Shown one piece after another: positions 44,286 to 54,653 of a stretch of 64,000 nucleotides of DNA; positions within the stretch are counted from its first letter, which is position 1; every line of letters begins with the position of its first letter. Origin of the DNA: Paenibacillus xylanilyticus (GTDB taxonomy: Bacteria; Bacillota; Bacilli; Paenibacillales; Paenibacillaceae). Below the pieces are notes generated by a model. It made no database searches, was not told the origin of the DNA, and saw only the letters and a list, made by a program, of their open reading frames with translations. The stretch is taken from the NCBI RefSeq assembly GCF_009664365.1, contig NZ_CP044310.1:2677001-2741000 (forward strand), given 5' to 3'. A program made the translations under genes and the position numbers.

Positions 44286-45950
44286 ATGTCTTACAAACTC
44301 AGAACCATACTTACCGTGACCTTCGCTATATTGTCTTTGCTGGTGACATTAACGATCGGTTATATTTTCAGTCAAAAATCAGCAGTCGCTGTTGAAACCG
44401 AGATCGGTCATTCACTAACCGGCACGGCTTCTCAAACAACAGACAAGCTGGATCGCTTCATGTGGGCGCGTTCCGGAGAACTGGAACTGCTTGGCCAGAT
44501 GGCTGCACTTAAAGATCGCTTCGAGCCTGCTGAGATCCAGATGCTGCTGGATCAGCTACAAAATAGCTTTCCCTCATTCTCCTGGGTTGGATTCATGGAT
44601 CCGAAAGGAAAAGTATTAGCCTCAACGGACGGCATATTGCGCGGTGAAGATTTATCCGAACGGCCTGTGTATCAGGAAGGCATCAAGGGTAAGTTTATTG
44701 GAGACGTACATAACGCAGTGCTGCTAGCCAATCTGCTTCCGAATCCAACAGGAGAACCACTGCAATTTGTCGATATCAGCTTTCCTTTGAAATATAAAAA
44801 TGGTGAGGTTGCAGGTGTACTGGCTGCGCATTTAAGCTGGGAATGGGCTAAAGAAGTGGAGAAGGGCGTTCTGGAGCCTTTGAAATACCGGGAGAAGGAC
44901 ATTGAATTGTTCATTGTAAGCAAGAGAGAGCATACGGTGCTCCTGGGTCCTGACGAATGGGTTGGCAAACCGTTGAACTTGTCCGAAATGGAAACAGCGG
45001 AGATCAACAAGACGAGCTGGTCCATAGAGAAGTGGGCTGACGGAAAGGAATATGTTACCGGACTCGCATACAGCCAGGGTCATCTGGATTATCCGGGTCT
45101 TGGCTGGACTGTTGTTGTTCGCCAGGTCAAATCAACGGCTTTTGCTTCCGTATCCGACATGTTATGGTTTAACGTGTGGGCTGGGCTTGCCGTTACCGTG
45201 TTGTTTGCGCTCATTGGATGGCTGGTTTCTCGCCTAATATCATCACCAATCACCCGATTAACCAAAGTGGCAAACCAACTTCGTGAAGGTGATCAGGTAC
45301 AGATTCCCGAGAACAAGGGGATTAAGGAAATTGAAGTGTTGTCCCGCTCGCTGAGGGGCATGCTAACTGCGCTTACCAATAAAGACTCGGAACTTGTTTT
45401 CATGCAGAATTTGGCCCATTACGACCAACTGACAGGTTTGCCGAACCGGACAGCGCTCGAAGTTTACCTGGAGGAATCACTTGAGACGGAGAGTACGGAT
45501 CACACATTGACGTTCCTCTATCTGGATTTGGATGGATTCAAAAGTGTGAATGATACCCTTGGACACCAAACCGGAGACGTCCTGCTGCAAAAAGTGGCCC
45601 AGCGTCTGATGGCCCTCAGCCACGACAAGGGAATTACGGTTCGTTTGGGCGGCGATGAATTTCTCATTGTACTCCGCTCCATTGGGGCTAATCCCAAAGA
45701 AGAGGCAAGAGCATATGCGCATGAGATTATCCAGAGCTTGAATAAACCATTTATCATTGAGTATGAGCGCATCCACATTGGATGCAGTATCGGTGGTGCC
45801 GAGTATCCGACAAACAGCGGCAATCCGAGTGAAATTATCCGTATGGCTGATGAAGCCTTGTATGAATCGAAGCGTTCGGGCAAGAATAAAATGACATTCT
45901 ATGTGGATTTGAACAAGGATCAGGATGAGCAGGATACCCAAAGCAAATAA
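44286..45950 (+). CDS. Membrane diguanylate cyclase with extracytoplasmic Cache-like sensor
   Basis: A 554-residue protein: a first helix (about 10-30), a large outside domain of dCache type (about 35-275, with SWVGFMDPKGKVLASTDG), a second helix (about 285-310), a HAMP linker (SRLISSPITRLTKVANQLREGD) and a GGDEF domain. The active-site motif LGGDEF is intact, so it should make c-di-GMP from GTP. The RxxD inhibitory site expected just before it is missing. There is no EAL domain. GGAGG 5 nt upstream selects ATG 44286 over the earlier in-frame ATG 44235. The ligand is unknown. The next gene starts 27 nt later. Confidence 0.9.
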   Translation: MSYKLRTILTVTFAILSLLVTLTIGYIFSQKSAVAVETEIGHSLTGTASQTTDKLDRFMWARSGELELLGQMAALKDRFEPAEIQMLLDQLQNSFPSFSWVGFMDPKGKVLASTDGILRGEDLSERPVYQEGIKGKFIGDVHNAVLLANLLPNPTGEPLQFVDISFPLKYKNGEVAGVLAAHLSWEWAKEVEKGVLEPLKYREKDIELFIVSKREHTVLLGPDEWVGKPLNLSEMETAEINKTSWSIEKWADGKEYVTGLAYSQGHLDYPGLGWTVVVRQVKSTAFASVSDMLWFNVWAGLAVTVLFALIGWLVSRLISSPITRLTKVANQLREGDQVQIPENKGIKEIEVLSRSLRGMLTALTNKDSELVFMQNLAHYDQLTGLPNRTALEVYLEESLETESTDHTLTFLYLDLDGFKSVNDTLGHQTGDVLLQKVAQRLMALSHDKGITVRLGGDEFLIVLRSIGANPKEEARAYAHEIIQSLNKPFIIEYERIHIGCSIGGAEYPTNSGNPSEIIRMADEALYESKRSGKNKMTFYVDLNKDQDEQDTQSK

Positions 45951-45977
45951 GCATTTATAACGGACTGGAGGAAGATC

Positions 45978-46499
45978 ATGTCTGCAAATTATACAACGGT
46001 TCCTTACGGTTACGAACCCCCTGCAGCAAGCCGGAAAGGGACACTGATTTTCTACGATTCATTCGAGCATGTGACCGATGAACAGCTTCAACATGCAGCA
46101 GTCACTTCAGATACGCGCGCATTTACACAGTTGGTCCTTTATCCGCTGCATGAGAACACGGTTAAGCGTATGAGCAAGGATGGGGTACAGCCGTATTATA
46201 AGAGAGAGGACCGCTTGCATGAGTGGAAGCGAGATCATACGGAGTACCGCATTAAGGTGGAGGGACTGGAAGGCAAGAGGAAGAAGTACACACCAATGGA
46301 TTCGGCTCTACGTCATCTGACGGCTGAATATCCGGCGCCTCATTTTCTGTACCTCACCTCTGAAATGGCGAATCTGTTTGCATCGTTCGACTCGTTCAAG
46401 GACTGGATTACGAAACTTCGTCTGCTTATTGATGGCCAGCTGGGTACACTTCATCCCAAGTTGGAGCAGTATGCCCATCGCTGGGAATGGGCCGAGTAA
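45978..46499 (+). CDS. Conserved-looking hypothetical protein, cytosolic
   Basis: A 173-residue soluble protein I do not recognise. It begins with Tyr/Pro-rich MSANYTTVPYGYEPPAAS and continues with a beta strand GTLIFYDSF. A charged, basic central region (KDGVQPYYKREDRLHEWKRDHTEYRIKVEGLEGKRKK) follows, and it ends in a helical part with LTSEMANLFASFDSFKDWITKLRLLID. There is no signal peptide or membrane helix. GGAGGAAG lies 6-8 nt before the ATG. It lies 27 nt after the diguanylate cyclase and shares its terminator, so it could be a c-di-GMP-pathway partner (guilt by association only). Confidence 0.7.
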   Translation: MSANYTTVPYGYEPPAASRKGTLIFYDSFEHVTDEQLQHAAVTSDTRAFTQLVLYPLHENTVKRMSKDGVQPYYKREDRLHEWKRDHTEYRIKVEGLEGKRKKYTPMDSALRHLTAEYPAPHFLYLTSEMANLFASFDSFKDWITKLRLLIDGQLGTLHPKLEQYAHRWEWAE

Positions 46500-46517
46500 C
46501 ACGAATATTCTGGATGT

Positions 46518-46569
46518 AAAAAAAGTTGCACTGTACAACCGAATTCGGTGTGCGGTACAACTTTTTTTT
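46518..46569. terminator. Bidirectional intrinsic terminator
   Basis: A-rich and T-rich arms (46518-46528 and 46558-46568) around an inner ACCGAATTCGGT hairpin, between converging genes. Confidence 0.85.
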
Positions 46570-46586
46570 GATGTCTCTACTATTTA

Positions 46587-47711
46587 CTAAACCTCAACGA
46601 GGTCAAGGGAAGTTACGGTTTTGTTTTTACCGGTCCGTTTGGCAGCGTATAGACAGGCATCCACCTCTTCAAACAGCTTTTCTTTGGTCAGACGGGCATT
46701 GAAACTTTTGAGTCCCACACTGACCGTGATGGAATTTCCCCCCAGTTCCAGATGGCCCATCAACGCTATTTTCTGACGAATCTGTTCCACGAGCGCGTAA
46801 GCCTGATCAAAGGACTGTTCAAACATAAGCAATGCGAATTCCTCACCGCCATAACGGGCTGCAATATCACTTGAAGTGATGTTCTCCTGAATGACGTGCG
46901 AAACTTTCTCCAGAATGATATCACCTACCCGATGTCCATAGGTGTCATTAATTGATTTGAAATCATCAATATCAATGAGAGCCAAATGTAGGCTCATACC
47001 GCTCTTGGCATACTCATATGCTTTATCGTAATAGTCTTTGAATGAGCTCTGGTTATACAGATTAGTAAGCCCATCCGTTTTGGACTGTTTGGTCATAATG
47101 GCATTTCGTACAATCAGTTCCTGCTTGGCCAACATGCTGTCCTTGAGATCATCCAATACCTCAACACCACTTGTGACAATGACCTGAGCTACATATGTAC
47201 CGACAATGAGAAAGGCTGGGATGGAGACCATGTCAAAGGAAGTCAGATAGGAGCGATAGCCTGAATCAAACAGAACCAAAACATAACCCGTCGTTTGCAT
47301 CAAACATGCGGTCCAAACCCGTTTTCTGCTAAAAAACAAAACCGACGTGAAGATGGGCAGCAGACTGATCGCTTGAATAATTCGAATGTCATAATTGACA
47401 TGAATGATCGTCCAGGCAACAACTGTGCTGGCTGCTGACATGGCATAGAACGAAAGGGCACTGAAGCGCCGGTCAATCCAGCTGGCAATCAAAATGGAAG
47501 CAACACCTGAGGCTGTCGGCCAGATTAGAACATGAATGATAAAATCCTCAGGAGTGCGATCATAGTCCAGGAATAGGAAACAGCCGATCTGAACAACGAA
47601 ATGTGTGATTACAACAACCCAATAAGCATGAAGCATTTTTTTGATCCACTTGGAATGCTTGAATTCATATTCTGTTGGAATATGGTTGCTAGGTGTAGAC
47701 AAACTCTTCAT
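46587..47711 (-). CDS. Membrane diguanylate cyclase, multi-pass N-terminus
   Basis: A 374-residue protein with about six N-terminal helices (25-195), then a GGDEF domain: SKTDGLTNLYNQSSFKDYYD, LALIDIDDFKSINDTYGH and the active site RYGGEEF. It should synthesise c-di-GMP. The position of the RxxD inhibitory site reads TSSD, so product feedback is probably absent. It faces the other cyclase across a shared terminator and is divergent from the giant DUF11 gene. The membrane part resembles MASE-like sensors but the signal is unknown. Confidence 0.88.
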   Translation of the reverse strand: MKSLSTPSNHIPTEYEFKHSKWIKKMLHAYWVVVITHFVVQIGCFLFLDYDRTPEDFIIHVLIWPTASGVASILIASWIDRRFSALSFYAMSAASTVVAWTIIHVNYDIRIIQAISLLPIFTSVLFFSRKRVWTACLMQTTGYVLVLFDSGYRSYLTSFDMVSIPAFLIVGTYVAQVIVTSGVEVLDDLKDSMLAKQELIVRNAIMTKQSKTDGLTNLYNQSSFKDYYDKAYEYAKSGMSLHLALIDIDDFKSINDTYGHRVGDIILEKVSHVIQENITSSDIAARYGGEEFALLMFEQSFDQAYALVEQIRQKIALMGHLELGGNSITVSVGLKSFNARLTKEKLFEEVDACLYAAKRTGKNKTVTSLDLVEV

Positions 47712-47936
47712 ATATCACCGCTGACTGCATCATAATGGTACGACAGAATGACTCTCGTATTAGTTGATTATAAAACAGATTGTGCAAAACGCAAATGTTA
47801 ATTAAATGGGTGAAAACAAAGTGACATAAACGCAGAACCCAAGCAGAAACTTTTCACAGGGACAAACAAATTTCGGAATGAACCTCATAGACTGAACCAA
47901 GGCTCCGCCCTTATACGATGATTACAATCCTTGATG

Positions 47937-47954
47937 AAGGAGGTGATCTCTATT
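47937..47954 (+). promoter_or_regulatory. Near-perfect Shine-Dalgarno pointing to an ATT start codon
   Basis: AAGGAGGTGATCT pairs almost completely with the 16S rRNA 3' end. The only in-frame codon at normal distance (8 nt after GGAGG) is ATT at 47952. The upstream ATG 47934 and TTG 47931 lie before the site, and the GTG at 47943 is inside it. Confidence 0.7.
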
Positions 47955-50900
47955 CCTCTTGTCGTTCGTTCAACCGTCAACGCTACGGGAGCAATTACGT
48001 TTACAGGCAATACACTTGGTTTGAGTCGTTCTGAAACGGCAGGGGTACCCGGAACACTGGACAGTATTGGGGCATTCACAACGACCAATACGGCATTGAC
48101 TTATGGGACATATCCAGCAGGGACGACAAGCTTATATCAGAGCAACAGCTCAGCTGCAATACTTGTCCTTCCTGCAGGCAGTACCGTTCTATACGCAGAG
48201 TTGATCTGGGGCGGAAGCTATATTAATGGCAATGTGAACCTGAGTGCGGCCATCAACAATCCGGTCACATTTATCACCCCGGCAGGGACATCCAGCGTTA
48301 CTCCTGACCCGGCGACATACAATCAATTCGATCTGGGGAACGGCGCTGCCGGATATGTGCGTTCGGCCAATGTTACAACGCTGGTGCAAAATGGGGGAGC
48401 GGGTACATACATCACCGGTGCGGTCGTCGGAACGATCGTTATCAACAATGATTCCACGGCCAACCATGCAGGCTGGACACTAGGCGTCATTTATCAAAAT
48501 CCGGCCCTGCCTTTCCGTAACATGTCACTCCGGGCTGGCGGGGTGCTCGTCCAAGCGTCTTCAGCGCCGGTAGTGACCACACTGACCGGATTTGCGACTC
48601 CAATCTCTGGCACGCTCGGAGGAAGAGCGCTTTTCAGTGCGCAGGAAGGAGACGCGAATCGGACCGGAGACCAGGCTTTGTTTGGACCTACGTCGGCGAC
48701 TTCGGTTGCCTTATCAGGGCCTAACAACCTGGCTGCCAACTTTTTTGCATCCCAAATCAACGGAGACACCGGAGCACTTAACACGACAGGAACTTTCGGA
48801 ACCCGGAACCAAATCAACGGTGCACCAGGCTCCAACATTTCTGGTGGACGACAGGGTTGGGACATCACCAATGTGGATGTGTCAGCCAGACTGATTAACA
48901 ATCAATCTTCAGCCGTGTTGACATTAACCACATCGGGAGACGCCTACATCGTCAACGGCAATGCCATTCAGGTCGATATTAACGCACCAAGAATTACCGT
49001 ATCGAAGGGATCAACGGCCACTGGTGCGGTAGCAGGGGATAGTATTCTCTATACAGTTACCGTTGCCAATGCAGGTACGGCCAGCGCCGCCAGTGTGGTG
49101 CTATCGGACTCATTGCCTGCAGGGCTTACTTTTATTCCAGGAAGTGTCACCGTTGCAGGTGTATCCCGTCCAACACTGGATATAACGGCAGGTGTTCCGC
49201 TGGGTTCATTAAACCTGTCCAGCAGTATTGTTGTAACCTACCGGGCGCTTATCGGACAGGATGCAAGCATCCTGCAGCTTGTGAATTCGGCCAATGCGGC
49301 TTTTACGTTTCAGAGTGTGGCGGGAGGTCCGACCATAACAGGTGTGATTCCCTCCAACAACTCCACACTTCCTGTATATTCACCGAACCTGTCCATTGTG
49401 AAGTCGGGGAGTACCACCAATGCCACGGTGGGTGACACGGTAACGTACACGCTTCAGGTCAATAACGGAGGGAATGTTGCGGCGAACGTCACATTGACTG
49501 ATAACATCCCTAGTGGCAGTTCGTATGTAGCAGGCAGCTTCCGCCTGAACGGAAATGTCATTGCAGGTGCCAATCCGGCGACGGGTGTGAATTTGGGCAG
49601 CCTTGCTGCAGGCAGCGCGGATACCGTCACCTTTCAAGTGCTTGTCACAAGCTTGCCTACACCGCCAACCCTTGTGGATCAGGCTACCGCTTCATATTCG
49701 TTCAGCTCGCCTGACGGACGGACCATAACAGGAACAGTAGCATCGAACACCTTGACGATCCCGGTGACATTGCCCAATGTAACCGCGGTTAAATCCGCTT
49801 CCGTCAGTGACGTAGCCGTAGGGGAGACATTCACCTACACCGTGGTTACCATGAACGGTGGCATTCAGCCGATTAACAATGTAATTCTGACGGATGCTCT
49901 CCCTGCAGGAACCATATTTGTTCCAGGGAGTGTGACCGTAAGAGGCACTGTCGTTGCATCGGCTAATCCCAATAGTGGCATATCTGTTGGAACATTGACT
50001 GCGGGAAGTTCCGCGACGGTGACGTTTCAGGTTACGGTTCAATCCTTGCCTTCATCAGGCTCGCTGCTTAATCGCGCTTCTGTGTCCTATAGTTCGGGTG
50101 CCTTTACGGGCATTTCCAACTCCAATTCAATTACTACACCTGTGTACCAGCCGATCATTGCGATTAACAAGTCAGCGAGTCAAACGAATGCAACGCTGGG
50201 AGATCAGCTTGCATATACACTGGTGGTGACAAACAGCGGTAACATAGCAGCTCAAGTTACGGTAACCGATACCATCCCGGCAGGACTGACATTTGTTCCG
50301 AATTCGGTAACCGTGAATGGTACTGCGCGTCCAGGAACCAGCCCCTTAACGGGAATAACGCTGGGCAGTCTTTCGGCAGGAGCCACGGCAACGGTCGTGT
50401 TTCGCGCAACACTGAATACACTTCCATCTCCGCCAACACTGGAGAATCAGGGTACCGCAGCTTATACGTACCAGCTTCCGAGCGGACGGAATCTCTCAGG
50501 CTCAAGTCAATCCAATATCGTTCGCATACCTGCATCGGCTCCTAATATCTCGATTAGCAAAACGGTAAACACACCTGACGCGACTGTAGGTGACATCCTT
50601 ACCTATACCGTTATTGCGACCAATGCTGGAAGTAGTGCGGTCCAAAATTTGGTGATTTCAGATACGCCGACCGGCTCGGAGTTTGTGCCTGGCAGTGTCA
50701 CCATTAACGGAACAGCTTCCGGAAGTGCAAGTCCGGTCTCAGGTATTGTTGTCGGAACCTTGAACAGCTCAAGCAGCGTCACCGTGACCTATCAGACCAG
50801 AGTGACGTCTGTTCCTTCGACAGGATCAGTTACCAACCGTGCCAGCGCCGCCTTTACGTCAGGCAGTTTTAATGGTGTCTCTTCATCGGTTACGGTTAGT

Positions 50901-53900
50901 ACACCCATATTTCAGCCCGTCATTCAAGTGGTGAAATCAGCAAGTACAACCAATCTGACGGTGGGAGATACCTTTAATTACAGCATTCAGATTAACAACA
51001 CAGGTAATATCGCGGCTTCGGTTACCTTGACGGATCCGATTCCTGCGGGAGCTGTTTTCAGTACGAACAGTGTCATCATTAATGGTGTACCTACACCAGG
51101 TGTAAGTCCGGCAGCAGGTATTAGCTTGGGATCCATTGCAGCGAACTCAAGTACAACCGTTACTTTTGTCGCAACGGTCACAAGTTTGCCTGATTCAAGA
51201 CAGTTGACTAACCAGGCGGTTGCTTCATTCTCCTACACACTTCCAAGTGGAAGAACAATTGCCGGCTTCTCGTCATCCAACACCATCACGATTCCTGTCT
51301 CTCTGCCCAATGTAACGATTGTTAACAGTGACAATGTAGAATATGGCGTAGTCGGGGATGTCATCAGGTACACATCTGTTATTCGCAACAACGGAACCGT
51401 AGCCGTTAACAATGTGGTATATGTCAACCCTCTTCCTCCGAATACCCCATTTGTACCCGGAAGCGTCATTGTGAACGGGACTTCATTCCCGCTCTCCAAT
51501 CCGACCGCCGGCATTCCAATCGGTACTTTGGCTCCAGGAGCTGAGGTTACCGTAACTTTTGAGGTGACGATTACCATGCCGATCCCTTCGCAGATTAACA
51601 ATCAGTCGACGGTCAGTTTCACATCCGGTTCGTTTTCGGGGTCATCTTCGTCCAATACAACACAGACTCCGGTTATCCAACCGCAGATTTCACTCGTCAA
51701 AACGGCCAATACAGTCAATGCAACCGTAGGTGATACAGTTGTATACACGGTGACTGTCAGCAATACCGGAAATTTGCAGGCCAATGTTACGGTTACAGAT
51801 ACCATTCCTGCTGCGACTTCTTTTGTAGCCAACAGTGTTGTGGTATCAGGTGTACCGCAGCCGGGAGCGACGCCGGGAGCAGGTATTCCGGTAGGCATTG
51901 TTGCAGCTGGAGCAACCGCAGTTGTTACGTTTGCTGTGGTTGTGGATACACTTCCGTCTCCGCAGCAGCTCAGCAACTTTGCAACGTCCACCTTTACCTT
52001 TACACCTCCTGACGGACGTACGTTGACAGGAACAGCCACCTCAAATACGCTGACGTTTCCGGTTTCTTCTCCTAACGTTGCTGTCGTTAAAAGTACACCT
52101 TCCACTGCGGCAGCGGTAGGCGATACCGTCACGTACTCCGTTCAGGTAACGAACAGCGGTATAGCTCCTGTAAACAATATTCAGTTTTCGGACCCGATTC
52201 CTGCCGGTGCCTCCTTTGTCACAGGAAGTGTGACCGTGAATGGAGTGCCACAACCTACAGCCAACCCGGCAGGGGGGATATCACTCGGCACACTCGCTCC
52301 AGGAGCGTCCGCAACCGTAACTTTCAGCATCCGTGTGGATGCTATACCGCCAAGCGGCCAGCTGAGTAATCGATCGACAGTCAGTTTCACTTCAGGGGCA
52401 TTCTCAAGCACGACGTTTTCCAATACGGTGGTCACGCCGGTATTCCAGGCCATTCTCTCTGCAACCAAGACGGCAAGCACACAGAACGCTACCGTAGGCG
52501 ATACCGTTAGCTACACGGTCACTGTCTCCAACACAGGTAACTATGGGGCCCAGATTAACCTGACGGACAATATCCCGGCAGGAACCATACTCGTTCCGAA
52601 CAGTGTCATTGTGAATGGCCAGCCGCTGCCAGCCGCCAATCCAGCCACTGGCATTTCGGCAGGCACTGTCGGTGCCGGTGCGACAACAACCATTACTTTT
52701 TCCGTGGTTATTGATACCTTGCCGTCTCCACAGCAGCTGGTGAATCAGGCTTCGGTCGCTCTGTCCTTCATATTGCCGGACGGCCGGACGATTACAGGCT
52801 CTGTTCTGTCCAATGTACTTACCATCACCGTGTCGGCTCCGGATGTCGATGTAGTGAAATCGACTACATCAACATCGGTATCGGTTGGTGATATTGTGAC
52901 ATACAGCGTAGCAGTGACAAATAACGGAATTGCGACGGTCAATAATGTAGTCTTCACGGACCCGATTCCGGCAAGCACCGTTCTTGCACCGACCGGCGTA
53001 TTTGTGGATGGGGTTCTCCGACCAGGTGCTAACCCTTCAACAGGGATTACCATTGGTTCCATCGCACCTGGGGCTACCGTCACCGTTGTATTTAGTGTGC
53101 AGGTTACAGCTCTTCCGGCAAGTGCAGTTTTGAACAATCAATCCACGGTCAGCTTTACATCAGGGGCGTTCTCGGCCACCACGTTCTCCAATACGGTTAC
53201 AACACCGGTGTTCCAGCCAATTTTGACAGCTGTCAAAACGGGAGATCAGGCGATAGCCACGGTAGGGGATACCGTTGTGTACAGCATCGCCATCTCCAAT
53301 GCCGGGAACTACGGGGCCACCGTTACGTTGACCGATACGATCCCTGCCGGAACCGAACTTGTACCCAATAGCGTTATCGTCAATGGTACATCTGTACCGG
53401 GTGCCGATCCGGCTTCGGGTATTCCGCTGGGCGTCGTTTCAACAACAACCATGGTTATGTTCTCGGTTGTCATCGTCACTCTTCCGTTGAGCCAATCCAT
53501 TACGAATCAGGCTTCTGCAACCTTTACGTATACGCTGCCAGACGGAAGAACACTGGGGGGCAGCCTAACATCCAATTCCCTTAACATTCAGGTATCTGCT
53601 CCAGATGTGAGTGTAACGAAGACAACAACGTCGGTAGATGCAGTGGTCGGCGACACGATTGTATATCAGATGGTTGTGACCAATAATGGAATCGATCCTG
53701 TTAACAATGTCGTACTAACCGATCCCATCGATCCAGCCACCACATTTGTCGCCGGTAGTGTTCTGGTGGATGGTGTTCCGCGTACCTCGGCTAACCCGGC
53801 ACTGGGTATCGCCATTGGATCTCTGGCTCCGGGTGCCTCGGCAGCAATATCCTATGCAGTGCGAGTCAATACGCTGCCTACACCACCTGTTGTGAGCAGT

Positions 53901-54653
53901 CAGTCTGCCGTAAGTTTCACATCGGGTGTCTTCTCGGGTGCTTCATACTCGAATATCGTAGTAACACCAATTTATCAACCGATCATAGCTGTAACCAAAA
54001 CCGCAAGTACGTCGAATGCAACAATTGGTGATACCATTATTTACTCTTTCTCCATCAACAACAGCGGAAATCTTGCTGCCAATCTGACATTGACAGATAA
54101 CATTCCGGATGGGGCTGTGCTTCTCCCGAACAGTGTCTTGATTGATGGTGTTCCGCAGCCAGGAGCGAACCCGGAAGCAGGCATTGTTGTAGGTACCATA
54201 CCGCCAGGGGGATCTGTTAATGTGACCGTTACCCTCGAGGTTACTGTGGATTCACTTCCGCAGAATCAGCAGCTGGTCAATCAGGCTGTGGCCAATTATA
54301 CGTTCAGTCCGCCGGATGGCCGTCAGTTGACAGGTACCGTATCTTCCAATGTTTTGGTCATTCCCGTGTCTTCTCCGGATGTTGTTGTCGTCAAAAGTAC
54401 TGATGCCATTGATGCTGTTGTCGGTGATGTGATCACCTATACGGTTGTTGTAACCAATAGTGGTATTCAGGTGGTCAATAATGTGGTCATGGTTGACCCT
54501 GTACCGGTAGGAACGGTGTTTGTACCGGGAAGTGTAACGGTAGATGGAGTGGCAAGACCAACCGGCAATCCGAATACGGGAATAACGCTCGGATCGATTG
54601 CTGCTGGTGCTTCGGTTACCGTGACATTCAGAGTAGAGGTCGTGGTGATATGA
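47952..54653 (+). CDS. Giant DUF11-repeat protein, first part
   Basis: A 2,233-residue protein. A head domain of about 345 residues (PLVVRSTVNATGAITFTG onward, with ELIWGGSY, HAGWTLGVIYQNP and GGRQGWDITNVDVS) is followed by 15 DUF11 (Ig-like beta-sandwich) repeats, alternating between units of about 129 and 126 residues. There is no cleavable signal peptide, LPxTG motif, S-layer domain or membrane helix. Similar proteins occur in Bacillus and Paenibacillus, and surface or spore location is only a guess. The last repeat is cut by TGA; its other half is encoded by the overlapping next gene. The ATT start is chosen from the ribosome site and the recalled family N-terminus MPLxxR. Confidence 0.85.
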   Translation: MPLVVRSTVNATGAITFTGNTLGLSRSETAGVPGTLDSIGAFTTTNTALTYGTYPAGTTSLYQSNSSAAILVLPAGSTVLYAELIWGGSYINGNVNLSAAINNPVTFITPAGTSSVTPDPATYNQFDLGNGAAGYVRSANVTTLVQNGGAGTYITGAVVGTIVINNDSTANHAGWTLGVIYQNPALPFRNMSLRAGGVLVQASSAPVVTTLTGFATPISGTLGGRALFSAQEGDANRTGDQALFGPTSATSVALSGPNNLAANFFASQINGDTGALNTTGTFGTRNQINGAPGSNISGGRQGWDITNVDVSARLINNQSSAVLTLTTSGDAYIVNGNAIQVDINAPRITVSKGSTATGAVAGDSILYTVTVANAGTASAASVVLSDSLPAGLTFIPGSVTVAGVSRPTLDITAGVPLGSLNLSSSIVVTYRALIGQDASILQLVNSANAAFTFQSVAGGPTITGVIPSNNSTLPVYSPNLSIVKSGSTTNATVGDTVTYTLQVNNGGNVAANVTLTDNIPSGSSYVAGSFRLNGNVIAGANPATGVNLGSLAAGSADTVTFQVLVTSLPTPPTLVDQATASYSFSSPDGRTITGTVASNTLTIPVTLPNVTAVKSASVSDVAVGETFTYTVVTMNGGIQPINNVILTDALPAGTIFVPGSVTVRGTVVASANPNSGISVGTLTAGSSATVTFQVTVQSLPSSGSLLNRASVSYSSGAFTGISNSNSITTPVYQPIIAINKSASQTNATLGDQLAYTLVVTNSGNIAAQVTVTDTIPAGLTFVPNSVTVNGTARPGTSPLTGITLGSLSAGATATVVFRATLNTLPSPPTLENQGTAAYTYQLPSGRNLSGSSQSNIVRIPASAPNISISKTVNTPDATVGDILTYTVIATNAGSSAVQNLVISDTPTGSEFVPGSVTINGTASGSASPVSGIVVGTLNSSSSVTVTYQTRVTSVPSTGSVTNRASAAFTSGSFNGVSSSVTVSTPIFQPVIQVVKSASTTNLTVGDTFNYSIQINNTGNIAASVTLTDPIPAGAVFSTNSVIINGVPTPGVSPAAGISLGSIAANSSTTVTFVATVTSLPDSRQLTNQAVASFSYTLPSGRTIAGFSSSNTITIPVSLPNVTIVNSDNVEYGVVGDVIRYTSVIRNNGTVAVNNVVYVNPLPPNTPFVPGSVIVNGTSFPLSNPTAGIPIGTLAPGAEVTVTFEVTITMPIPSQINNQSTVSFTSGSFSGSSSSNTTQTPVIQPQISLVKTANTVNATVGDTVVYTVTVSNTGNLQANVTVTDTIPAATSFVANSVVVSGVPQPGATPGAGIPVGIVAAGATAVVTFAVVVDTLPSPQQLSNFATSTFTFTPPDGRTLTGTATSNTLTFPVSSPNVAVVKSTPSTAAAVGDTVTYSVQVTNSGIAPVNNIQFSDPIPAGASFVTGSVTVNGVPQPTANPAGGISLGTLAPGASATVTFSIRVDAIPPSGQLSNRSTVSFTSGAFSSTTFSNTVVTPVFQAILSATKTASTQNATVGDTVSYTVTVSNTGNYGAQINLTDNIPAGTILVPNSVIVNGQPLPAANPATGISAGTVGAGATTTITFSVVIDTLPSPQQLVNQASVALSFILPDGRTITGSVLSNVLTITVSAPDVDVVKSTTSTSVSVGDIVTYSVAVTNNGIATVNNVVFTDPIPASTVLAPTGVFVDGVLRPGANPSTGITIGSIAPGATVTVVFSVQVTALPASAVLNNQSTVSFTSGAFSATTFSNTVTTPVFQPILTAVKTGDQAIATVGDTVVYSIAISNAGNYGATVTLTDTIPAGTELVPNSVIVNGTSVPGADPASGIPLGVVSTTTMVMFSVVIVTLPLSQSITNQASATFTYTLPDGRTLGGSLTSNSLNIQVSAPDVSVTKTTTSVDAVVGDTIVYQMVVTNNGIDPVNNVVLTDPIDPATTFVAGSVLVDGVPRTSANPALGIAIGSLAPGASAAISYAVRVNTLPTPPVVSSQSAVSFTSGVFSGASYSNIVVTPIYQPIIAVTKTASTSNATIGDTIIYSFSINNSGNLAANLTLTDNIPDGAVLLPNSVLIDGVPQPGANPEAGIVVGTIPPGGSVNVTVTLEVTVDSLPQNQQLVNQAVANYTFSPPDGRQLTGTVSSNVLVIPVSSPDVVVVKSTDAIDAVVGDVITYTVVVTNSGIQVVNNVVMVDPVPVGTVFVPGSVTVDGVARPTGNPNTGITLGSIAAGASVTVTFRVEVVVI

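Noticed and set aside
51602..52132. Open frames antisense to the DUF11 gene
   Set aside because: Several similar frames recur with the repeat period because of Thr/Val/Gly codon bias; none has a ribosome site.
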